The notes under the pieces are model-generated. The model was not told the origin of the DNA, searched no databases, and saw only the letters and a list, made by a program, of their open reading frames with translations. From CAZSXU01 sp964610505 (GTDB taxonomy: Bacteria; Arandabacterota; Arandabacteria; JAGLYR01), in assembly GCA_964610505.1 (NCBI GenBank), contig CAZSXU010000019.1, positions 16,329 to 80,328 on the forward strand: a stretch of 64,000 nt of DNA, in the 5' to 3' direction. The position numbers and the translations under genes are program-made. Shown here piece after piece: positions 43,910 to 51,379 of this stretch (positions within the stretch are counted from its first letter, which is position 1; each line of letters opens with the position of its first letter).

Positions 43910-45131
43910 GACGAATCGCATTCACCGGAACGAGTCTCGCCGCCCGCCAGGACGGGTAGATCGTGGCCAGAAAGCTTACCGTCACGGCCGCCGCGACTAC
44001 ACCCAGGATCAGCAAGGGCTCCATGCGTACCGGGAGTGTCTCGATAAAATAGATATCTCCGGGCAGGCTGATGATCTCGTACCGATCGAGCACCCACGAC
44101 AGGCCCGCACCGAACACCACGCCGATTCCCGTGCCGATGAGACCGATCAAGAGCCCCTCTCTCATAAAGATTCTCATGACGCCCATCGAGGTCGCTCCCA
44201 TCGCCTTCAGTACCCCGATGTCCCGGGTCTTCTGCATCACGATCAGCGTCAGGGTCCCGGCGATGTTGAATCCCGCAACGACAACGATCAGAAGCAGGAT
44301 AATGAACATCACGATCTTCTCCATCTTCATCCACGTGAACAGGTTCCGGTTCAGCTCCATCCAGTTGACTGTGTGGTAGAAGGGCCGCCCCGCGCGATCC
44401 AGGATTCTCTCATCAACTTCGTCCGCCAGGAAGAGATCGTCAAGCGCAACTTCGATACCCGTAACTTCGTCTCCGACCGAGAGCAGCTCCTGCGCGGCGC
44501 CTATCGAGACGAATACCAGAGTGCCGTCGTACTGGTACATTCCGGAATCGAAGGTACCCACCACCACAAACGTGCGGACCTTCGGGAGCGAGCCGAAGGG
44601 CGTCTCGACGAGGGACAGCGGAGACGTCACTCGGATTTCCTCACCGATACCGACCCGGAGCCGATACGCGAGATCCAATCCCAGGACGATCCCGGGCAGA
44701 TCGCCCTCCGCCGTAAAGGAGAAATCGTCGGGGCTCACGTTGTCGAGAATCCTCGTGACGGATCCTTCCCGATCCGGATCGATGCCCCGAAGCACCGCAC
44801 CGTCGGTCTCCGTGTCGGTGCTGAGCATCACTTTCGTGAACACGAACGGGGAAGCGCCGACAACATGCGGCACCTCTTCGACCTCGTTCATCAGGCTGTC
44901 GTAGTCCGAGATCATCGTGTCATCGTGGCGGAGCACGATGACGTGCGCATTGGTTCCAACGATTCGGTCTCGGACTTCCCACTCAAAGCCGTTCATCACC
45001 GACAGCACGATGATGATGGCGGCCACACCCAACCCGACCCCCACGATGGAGATGACGGCCACCGCCGAGAGGAAACCCTCCCGACTGCTGGACCGCAAAT
45101 ACCGGTCGGCGATGAAAGACACGTAGGACAT
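43902..45131 (-). CDS. lolC: Lipoprotein-releasing system permease (LolC/LolE family)
   Basis: Inner-membrane permease of 409 aa with the LolC/E layout: one N-terminal helix (GFLSAVAVISIVGVGLGVAA), a large periplasmic MacB-like domain (~50-270), and three C-terminal helices (VMFIILLLIVVVAGFNIAG, EGLLIGLIGTGIGVVFGAGL, LLILGVVAAAVTVSFLATI). It ends in PSWRAARLVPVNAIRHE, the family coupling tail. Only one permease gene is present, so the complex may be a homodimer or its partner lies elsewhere; I cannot choose between LolC and LolE. Confidence 0.88.
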   Translation of the reverse strand: MSYVSFIADRYLRSSSREGFLSAVAVISIVGVGLGVAAIIIVLSVMNGFEWEVRDRIVGTNAHVIVLRHDDTMISDYDSLMNEVEEVPHVVGASPFVFTKVMLSTDTETDGAVLRGIDPDREGSVTRILDNVSPDDFSFTAEGDLPGIVLGLDLAYRLRVGIGEEIRVTSPLSLVETPFGSLPKVRTFVVVGTFDSGMYQYDGTLVFVSIGAAQELLSVGDEVTGIEVALDDLFLADEVDERILDRAGRPFYHTVNWMELNRNLFTWMKMEKIVMFIILLLIVVVAGFNIAGTLTLIVMQKTRDIGVLKAMGATSMGVMRIFMREGLLIGLIGTGIGVVFGAGLSWVLDRYEIISLPGDIYFIETLPVRMEPLLILGVVAAAVTVSFLATIYPSWRAARLVPVNAIRHE

Positions 45132-45147
45132 CGGGGTCGGAGAGAAC

Positions 45148-46620
45148 CTAGGCTCTCCCTCCTTCCGGCCTCAGGAGCGGAAACAGAATCACATCTCGAA
45201 TGTTCTCCGCCCCCGAAAGGATCATCACCAGGCGGTCAATGCCGAGACCCAAACCGCCCGCGGGCGGCATCCCGTACTCGAGGGCCCGCAGGTAGTCCCG
45301 GTCCATCATCTGCGCCTCCTCGTCACCCAGCGTGCGCAGCGTCATCTGGTGTTCGAAGCGGCTCTCCTGCTCTGCCGGATCGTTGAGTTCCGAGAAAGCG
45401 TTGCCGATCTCCATTCCGAACAGAAACGGCTCGAATCTCTCCGTCTCGCCCGAATGCCCTCGCTTGACCTTCGCCAGCGGCGAGATCTCCAAAGGATAGT
45501 CCATCAGGAAAGTCGGCTCTCCCAGGTGCGGTTCGACCTGCTCGTCCACCAGCTCGGCGACCAAGCGGCCTCGCGGCCAGTTCGGATCGGCCCCGTGGCC
45601 CGTCCGTTCCAGAACCGCCCGCAAATCGTCGTCCGTTGAGGCGCCGAGGTCCACGCCCGCGTACTCCTTCAGGGCATCCGCGATTCTCAGGCGCCGCCAT
45701 GGCAGGCTCAGATTCGCCGTCCGCCCCCTGTACTCGATCTTCGTCCCCCCACACACGGTCTTGGCCAGTTCACCGATCAGAGCCTCGACCAATTCCATCA
45801 TGGTTTCGTAATCCGCGTAGGCCTGATAGATCTCGATCTGGGTGAATTCCGGGTTGTGCATTCGGTCAATGCCTTCGTTGCGGAAATCCTTTCCGATCTC
45901 AAAAACCCGCTCGAACCCGCCGACCAGCAACCGCTTGAGGTAGAGTTCCTTGGCGATCCGAAGGTACAGGGGCATCCCCAGGGCGTTGTGGTGCGTCGCG
46001 AACGGCCGCGCGTTCGCTCCGCCGTAGAGCGGTTGCAGGATCGGCGTCTCGACCTCCATGAATCCCCGGGCATCCAGGAACCTCCGAATGGTCTTCACCA
46101 TGAGCGCACGGATCTCGAACACCCGGCGGGAGTCCGGGTTCATCACCAGATCCACGTACCGCTGCCGGGTGCGCGTTTCCAGATCGCGCAGACCATGCCA
46201 CTTCTCGGGAAGCGGGCGGACGGACTTCGCCAGCAGCTCGACCGACCCGGCGCGCAGAGTCATCTCGCCCGACCGCGTCCGAAAGACGGCACCCTCCAGC
46301 CCCAGGAAATCACCGATGTCACACAAACCAAGGAGTTCGTAGGCCTCGTCCCCGATTTCGTCCTTGCGGAGATAGACCTGCATCTTGCCGGTGCCGTCCA
46401 GAATGTCGATGAAGGAGACCTTCCCCTGCTTGCGGCGGTTGAGCATTCGCCCGGCCATTCGGACGGAATCGCTCGACGCTTCCAGCGCCTCAAAATTGGC
46501 GGTGATCTGTTCGGCACGGTGGGTCACCGCGAACCCGTACGGGTAGGGCTCGATACCCTTCTCTCTGATCGAGGCCAGCTTCTGCCGTCTCTGGGCGATC
46601 AGCGGTCCTGATTCATCCAC
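45148..46620 (-). CDS. lysS: Lysyl-tRNA synthetase, class II
   Basis: Class IIb aminoacyl-tRNA synthetase of 490 aa. The N-terminal OB fold (VRMAGRMLNRRKQGKVSFID) binds the anticodon; class II motif 1 is FLDARGFMEVETPILQP, motif 2 is FEIGKDFRNEGIDRMHNPEF, and motif 3 is GLGLGIDRLVMIL. I start it at the GTG at 46620, seven bases after GAGGAG; the frame to 46782 runs through the promoter region and adds residues not seen in LysS. It is the first gene after a strong promoter, in a unit with the lol and mcs genes. Confidence 0.96.
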   Translation of the reverse strand: MDESGPLIAQRRQKLASIREKGIEPYPYGFAVTHRAEQITANFEALEASSDSVRMAGRMLNRRKQGKVSFIDILDGTGKMQVYLRKDEIGDEAYELLGLCDIGDFLGLEGAVFRTRSGEMTLRAGSVELLAKSVRPLPEKWHGLRDLETRTRQRYVDLVMNPDSRRVFEIRALMVKTIRRFLDARGFMEVETPILQPLYGGANARPFATHHNALGMPLYLRIAKELYLKRLLVGGFERVFEIGKDFRNEGIDRMHNPEFTQIEIYQAYADYETMMELVEALIGELAKTVCGGTKIEYRGRTANLSLPWRRLRIADALKEYAGVDLGASTDDDLRAVLERTGHGADPNWPRGRLVAELVDEQVEPHLGEPTFLMDYPLEISPLAKVKRGHSGETERFEPFLFGMEIGNAFSELNDPAEQESRFEHQMTLRTLGDEEAQMMDRDYLRALEYGMPPAGGLGLGIDRLVMILSGAENIRDVILFPLLRPEGGRA

Positions 46621-46766
46621 GTTCGCGCTCCTCGGGAAACTCGAATCCCTCGCCCCGGATGCCTCACCGGTGCGCGGAGTTCTGGGCGGCCGTCTTCCGG
46701 GTCTCACAAATCTGGGGCTCTCCCGACCCCGAGAGGGCGGGAGTGCCCCAGCACAACACCTAACAA

Positions 46767-46795
46767 AATATACGAACGGCATCGCGCGCTGTCAA
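46767..46795 (-). promoter_or_regulatory. Sigma-70-type promoter of lysS operon
   Basis: Minus-strand TTGACA (46790-46795), exact 17-bp spacer, TATATT (46767-46772): nearly consensus. It starts two bases after the T-run of the upstream terminator and leads into a ~140-base leader before lysS that contains a GC-rich hairpin-like stretch (CTCTCGGGGTCGGGAGAG). Confidence 0.85.
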
Positions 46796-46797
46796 GG

Positions 46798-46822
46798 AAA
46801 AAACCTTGCAGCGCAGCAGGTT
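46798..46822 (-). terminator. Intrinsic terminator after prfB
   Basis: On the minus strand AACCTGC pairs with GC-A-AGGTT around TGCGCT, with one bulged A, and is followed by a run of T that extends the stem end to about six. It lies 72 bases beyond the prfB stop, just past the 35-bp repeat tract, and ends the polA-coaE-prfB unit. Confidence 0.75.
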
Positions 46823-46830
46823 AGCTATCC

Positions 46831-46932
46831 TTGGCCCCGCTCGCTCTATGCCTCAATGTCATGGTTTGGCCCCGTTCGCTCTATGCCTCAATGTCATGGT
46901 TTGGCCCCGCTCGCTCTATGCCTCAATGTCAT
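46831..46932. repeat. 35-bp tandem repeat (2.9 copies) spanning the prfB stop
   Basis: Units begin at 46831, 46866 and 46901, the third matching for 32 bases. Copies differ at one C/T position. The prfB stop codon (46894-46896) lies in the second unit, and the last ~12 codons of prfB are repeat sequence. The downstream copy is noncoding. Confidence 0.95.
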
Positions 46933-48013
46933 CGTGATGAACTCGTCGATTTCCCCGTCCATCACCGCTTGAACGTTGCCCGTTTCCAGGTGGGTTCGAT
47001 GGTCCTTGACCAACGTATAGGGCTGGAAGACGTAGGACCGGATTTGGCTTCCCCACGCAATCTCCAGTTTCTCATCCTCCAGCTCCTGCAGCTTCTTTGC
47101 CTGCTCTTTCTTCCAGTGATCGTAGAGACGCGCCGTGAGGATCTTCATCGCGTTTTCCCGGTTCCGATGCTGAGAACGATCCGACTGGCACTGCACCGTA
47201 ATTCCCGTAGGGAGGTGGGTAATCCGCACGGCGGAGTCCGTTTTGTTCACGTGCTGGCCACCGGCCCCCGACGCGCGAAACGTGTCTACCCGGAGATCCG
47301 ATTCCAGAATGTCCACCTCGGGAATGTCCTCTATCTGTGCGTACGCGAACACCGAAGCGAATGACGTGTGGCGCCGGTGCGCAGCATCAAAAGGTGAGAT
47401 TCTGACCAGCCGGTGCACACCCGATTCGACCTTCAGTCGCCCGTACGCGTAGGCCCCCCGTACATCCAACGACGCCGACTTGATGCCGGCTTCCTGGCCC
47501 GGCTCCAGATCCACCACTTCATAGCGGAACCCGTTGCGGTCGGCCCATTTGGTGTACATGCGGAGAAGCATCTGAGCCCAGTCCTGTGATTCCGTGCCCC
47601 CCGCGCCGGCGTGGATCTCCAGAAACGTGTCTCGGCCGTCATCCTCTCCGCTCATGAGCGTTGCGACGAATCTCTGTTCCAGCGTCTTCTCGAGGCGCGC
47701 CAGTTCGGTCCGGAGATCGTTCAGGAGTCCCGTGTCGCCGGCGTCTTCCCCCGCCAGCTCGGCCAGCGTATCGACGTCCTCCATCTGCCTTCGGAGCGCA
47801 ACCCATTCCTCGAGCGAGCGCTTCTCCTCCCCCAGCGAACGTCCCAATTCCAGAGCCCGAGCCCGGTCAGACCACACGTCCGGTTTGGCGAGCTCGGCCT
47901 CCAACTCGGCGATCCGCTGGCGACGTTGGCCCGGGTCAAAGAAACTCCCGAAGCTCCTCGAACCGGTCGCGACACGACTCCACCCGCTGCACCAGATCCT
48001 CCAACACCGTCAT
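46894..48013 (-). CDS. prfB: Peptide chain release factor 2, with programmed +1 frameshift
   Basis: Release factor for UGA and UAA stops, 372 aa after frameshifting. The first 25 codons start at the ATG at 48013 (overlapping the coaE stop as TGATG) and end at an in-frame TGA (47936-47938). Translation must shift +1 there and continue from 47937 with DPGQRRQRIAELEAEL. The downstream frame carries the codon-recognition motif SPF (RISPFDAAHRRH) and the catalytic GGQ (GAGGQHVNKTDSAV). The C-terminus MTLRHRASGAKP comes from the 35-bp repeat. The second frame alone would give an incomplete protein. Confidence 0.95.
47935..47950 (-). other. prfB programmed frameshift site
   Basis: Reading the minus strand, CGGGAG-TTT-CTT-TGA-C: an internal Shine-Dalgarno-like GGGAG three bases before the CTT slippery codon, then TGA followed by C, the poor-termination context. 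This is the canonical RF2 autoregulatory arrangement: low RF2 favours the shift. Confidence 0.93.
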
Positions 48014-48666
48014 CACTCGCCTCCTTCAACTTCCGTTGCCCGCACGGACGGCAGATCCCGGAGTCGACGCCACAGATCCCGCGCCTTTGCCGCCAGGTCC
48101 GCCAGGTTTCCTTCATTGACCAGAATCTCGTCGGCGGCCTTCGCGCGCCGGGAGTCGTCCACCTGTGAGCCGATTCTTCGAACCGCTTCCTCGCGGGATA
48201 ATCCGTCCCGATCCCGTAGTCGTTCGATTTGCCGCTCCGAATCCGACTGAACCACAACCAGGTAGTCGACTCCGACCCCGCCCCCCCACTCCACCAGCAG
48301 CGCGGCATCAATCACCAACACGCCTCCGTCGGCCTCTCTGCGAAAGGCGTTTCCTCGAGATCGAATCTCCGCGAGCAAGTGGGGATGCACGATGCGGTTG
48401 AGCTCTTCAAGGGCTTCCGAATCCGAGAACACCAACCCGGCCAGCCGACTTCGATCGAGGGAACCGTCTTCGGCGAAGACGGAATCCCCGAACGCCTCGC
48501 GAAGAACTTGCCGCACCTGCGGCATGCGGTCGACCACGTCCCGGCCGATCCGATCGGCGTCGATTCGAACCGCACCTTGTCTCTCCAACTCACGAGCCAC
48601 CGTTGTCTTTCCAGACGCAATACCGCCGGTGACGCCGACGATCAGATTTCGTCTTGTCCCGTTCAT
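48013..48666 (-). CDS. coaE: Dephospho-CoA kinase
   Basis: Last enzyme of coenzyme A synthesis, 217 aa, phosphorylating the 3'-hydroxyl of dephospho-CoA. The P-loop is GVTGGIASGKTTVAR (~11-25), RIDADRIGRDVV is the substrate site, and VHPHLLAEIRSR plus LLVEWGGGVGVDYLVVV follow. It has GAGG upstream of the ATG and overlaps prfB, so CoA synthesis and RF2 are co-transcribed with polA. Confidence 0.94.
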   Translation of the reverse strand: MNGTRRNLIVGVTGGIASGKTTVARELERQGAVRIDADRIGRDVVDRMPQVRQVLREAFGDSVFAEDGSLDRSRLAGLVFSDSEALEELNRIVHPHLLAEIRSRGNAFRREADGGVLVIDAALLVEWGGGVGVDYLVVVQSDSERQIERLRDRDGLSREEAVRRIGSQVDDSRRAKAADEILVNEGNLADLAAKARDLWRRLRDLPSVRATEVEGGE

Positions 48667-48694
48667 CGAGCCTCGCCTGCCCCCTTCGTCGGGG

Positions 48695-51379
48695 CTAATG
48701 CGCCTCGTACCAGTTCATCCCAACGCCGTCCGTGACGACAACGGGCACGTCCAGAGGCACCGCCGAAATCATGGTGCGCGTGACCATGGATCTCAAGCGG
48801 TCGACCTCGTCCACCGGCACTTCGAAGACCAACTCGTCGTGAACCTGAAGAACCATGCGGGAACGGTACCCGTCTTCCGCCAACCGGCGAGCGATCTCCA
48901 CCATGGCCTTCTTGATGATATCCGCCGCCGTCCCCTGGATTCGGGTATTGACGGCCGTCCGCTCTCCAAAGGCGCGATCCCTGGGATTCCCGCTCTCCAG
49001 CTCCGGCAGGTAGCGTCTCCGTCCCAGAAGCGTGGTCACATACCCGAGACCCCGGGCTTCTTCCACCGTGCGGTCGATGAAGGTCTTCACCTCCGGGTAC
49101 GTTTCGAAGTAGCTCTTGATGAACGCCCTTGCCTCGGCGAGATCCATTCCCACCGATGCCGCCAGCGCCCGGGGGCCCATTCCATAGAGAATGCCGAAAT
49201 TCACGGCCTTGGCTCGATCCCGAGCCGCCGGGGCGACATCCGCAGGATCCATCTTCGACACGGCCGCCGCCGTGGCCCGGTGAATATCCTCGCCCCGCCG
49301 GAAAGCCTCGATCATTCCGGAATCCCCGGCCATGTGCGCCACGATGCGCAGCTCGATCTGAGAGTAGTCGGCCGAGTAAACCCGCCAATCCGGACCCGAC
49401 GGGACGAACGCCTTACGGAGTTCACGTCCCAGCTCGGTCCGCATCGGGATGTTCTGGAGGTTCGGATCCGACGAGGAGAGTCTGCCGGTCGCCGTGACCG
49501 TCTGGTGAAAGGTCGTATGAATTCGGCCCGTCGACGGGTCCACCATCATCGGCAGCGCATCCAGGTAGGTGGATTTCAGCTTGGCCAGCTGGCGATACCT
49601 GAGCACCCGGCGCGGGATTTCATTCTCCCGGGCCAGCTTTTCGAGAACCGACGAGTCCGTCGAGAAACCCGTCTTCGTCCGCTTCCCGGGCGTGAGTCCA
49701 AGAACGTCGAACAGAATCCGCTTGAGCTGCTGTGGCGAGCTCATGTTGAAGCGCTCTCCGACCTGGTCGAATACGTCTTCCTCGATCTCCTTGATCTGCT
49801 CCCCAAGGTCCCGGCTCATCCGGTGGAGGAAATCGATCTCTACCTTCACGCCCGTACTCTCCATGTCCGCCAGCACTCGCGTCAACGGCAGTTCGATGTC
49901 CCGGTAGAGAGGCATCAGTGCCTGCCCCTCGAGAAGCGGTTCCAGAACCGGGACCAGCTCGCACACGGCGCGCGCCACCGCCGCCCCGGCGGGGCCCGTC
50001 TCATCGAGAACCCCTCCCAGCGTTCCCTGGGCCTCGGGCGCCTGAATCCCCTCCGGCAGATGCCCCAGATACACGGCGCAGAGAGCCCGAAGATCGCTCT
50101 GTCGACCCGGGCTGAGAAGATACCCGGCCAGTTCCGCATCGAATCGAACGGGCCCGAGGTTCATCCCCAGCGCCGCAAGGTTCTTCGTCAGGTTCTTCGC
50201 ACTCAGCGTCGCAATCTCGCCTGCCCGCTCCCGGAGAACCGACTCCAGCGCCTTCCGATCGTCCTCGCCCCGATTCTCCAGGTTCATGGAGATGACCGAG
50301 TAGGCGGCCTCCCCTCCGGAGACCCGGCAGAAGTGCATCGCTCTGGAAGACCCCGCCTCCTTCGGATCTCCCGAGTCCAGCTCCACGGCCACTCTCTCCG
50401 CCCCCGAGAGTGCCTTCGCAAGCGTTCCGACATCCGCCGCCGTCCGAACCGACGATGTGTCCCCGGTCTTCACCTGGGCTGCGGGAACAACCTGAGCCAG
50501 GAACTTGGAGAACTCCATCTCCCGGAACAGACTCTCCAACATCTCCCTGTCCGGGGCCTCCGACCGTAGCCCGTCGACGGAAACACCCAGGGGAACATCC
50601 GTACGCAGTTGCACGAGTTCCTGCGAAAGAAGCGCCTTGTCCCGGTGTTCCTCGAGCGCGCGCCTCACACGGTCCGGCTTCACCTTCTCGAGATTGCGAT
50701 AGATCCTTTCCATCGATCCGAACTCGCCGATCAGTTTGGCGGCGGTCTTGGCCCCCACCCCCGGAACTCCCGGGATGTTGTCGGATGAATCCCCCATGAG
50801 TCCCAGGTAATCCACAATCTGGTCCGGCAACACGCCCATCTTCTGCCGCACACCCTCCATGTCCAGATGCACTTCCCGTCTCGGCCCGGACGCCGGAACC
50901 AGGGCGCTCACCCCGGGTCCGACCAGCTGGAACAGATCCTTGTCCGCAGATACGATGACGGTCCGCCATCCCTTGTTCCGGCTTTCGGTCGCCAGCGTCG
51001 CGATGATGTCATCGGCCTCGACACCCTCTCTCTCGAGAAGCGGAATCCCCAGTGCCCGGACCACGTCCCGAATCTTGTCGAGCTGCCGGACCAGAGACTC
51101 CGGTGTGGGAGGGCGATGCGCCTTATACTCCGGGAACCGCTCGTGGCGATGGGTGGGACCCGGAAGATCCAGCACCACGGCCATACGTTTCGGCGAGCGT
51201 TTAAGAAGACTGATCAGCGTGAGGACAAACCCGTAGACCGCACTGGTCTCCACCCCGGTGGACGTCCGCAGGGGACGGTTCTGAAAGGCGAAATACGACC
51301 GATACGCGAGGCCCGAACCGTCGATCAGATAGACATCGCCGGAGGACCTTTCGCCGGTGGTGCCCGACGAATCCATCAT
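48695..51379 (-). CDS. polA: DNA polymerase I
   Basis: Family A polymerase of 894 aa. The N-terminal 5'-nuclease domain has YLIDGSGLAYRSYFAF, EGVEADDIIATLA, VSADKDLFQLV and GDSSDNIPGVPGVGAKTAAKL. The middle 3'-5' exonuclease domain is present but appears inactive (Asp/Glu metal ligands altered: VELDS at the first site, KNLTKN where a Tyr-Asp is usual). The polymerase domain has motif A DYSQIELRIVAHM, motif B RAKAVNFGILYGMG (Phe at the sugar-discrimination position) and motif C QVHDELVFEV. The start overlaps the ftsK stop by ATGA. Confidence 0.95.
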   Translation of the reverse strand: MMDSSGTTGERSSGDVYLIDGSGLAYRSYFAFQNRPLRTSTGVETSAVYGFVLTLISLLKRSPKRMAVVLDLPGPTHRHERFPEYKAHRPPTPESLVRQLDKIRDVVRALGIPLLEREGVEADDIIATLATESRNKGWRTVIVSADKDLFQLVGPGVSALVPASGPRREVHLDMEGVRQKMGVLPDQIVDYLGLMGDSSDNIPGVPGVGAKTAAKLIGEFGSMERIYRNLEKVKPDRVRRALEEHRDKALLSQELVQLRTDVPLGVSVDGLRSEAPDREMLESLFREMEFSKFLAQVVPAAQVKTGDTSSVRTAADVGTLAKALSGAERVAVELDSGDPKEAGSSRAMHFCRVSGGEAAYSVISMNLENRGEDDRKALESVLRERAGEIATLSAKNLTKNLAALGMNLGPVRFDAELAGYLLSPGRQSDLRALCAVYLGHLPEGIQAPEAQGTLGGVLDETGPAGAAVARAVCELVPVLEPLLEGQALMPLYRDIELPLTRVLADMESTGVKVEIDFLHRMSRDLGEQIKEIEEDVFDQVGERFNMSSPQQLKRILFDVLGLTPGKRTKTGFSTDSSVLEKLARENEIPRRVLRYRQLAKLKSTYLDALPMMVDPSTGRIHTTFHQTVTATGRLSSSDPNLQNIPMRTELGRELRKAFVPSGPDWRVYSADYSQIELRIVAHMAGDSGMIEAFRRGEDIHRATAAAVSKMDPADVAPAARDRAKAVNFGILYGMGPRALAASVGMDLAEARAFIKSYFETYPEVKTFIDRTVEEARGLGYVTTLLGRRRYLPELESGNPRDRAFGERTAVNTRIQGTAADIIKKAMVEIARRLAEDGYRSRMVLQVHDELVFEVPVDEVDRLRSMVTRTMISAVPLDVPVVVTDGVGMNWYEAH

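Noticed and set aside
46621..46782. Upstream extension of lysS
   Set aside because: It runs through the -10 region and leader, has no LysS-like residues, and the GTG at 46620 has a strong ribosome site.
48392..50569. A 725-codon open frame on the plus strand
   Set aside because: It is antisense to coaE and polA, rich in Arg, His and Pro, with no family motif.
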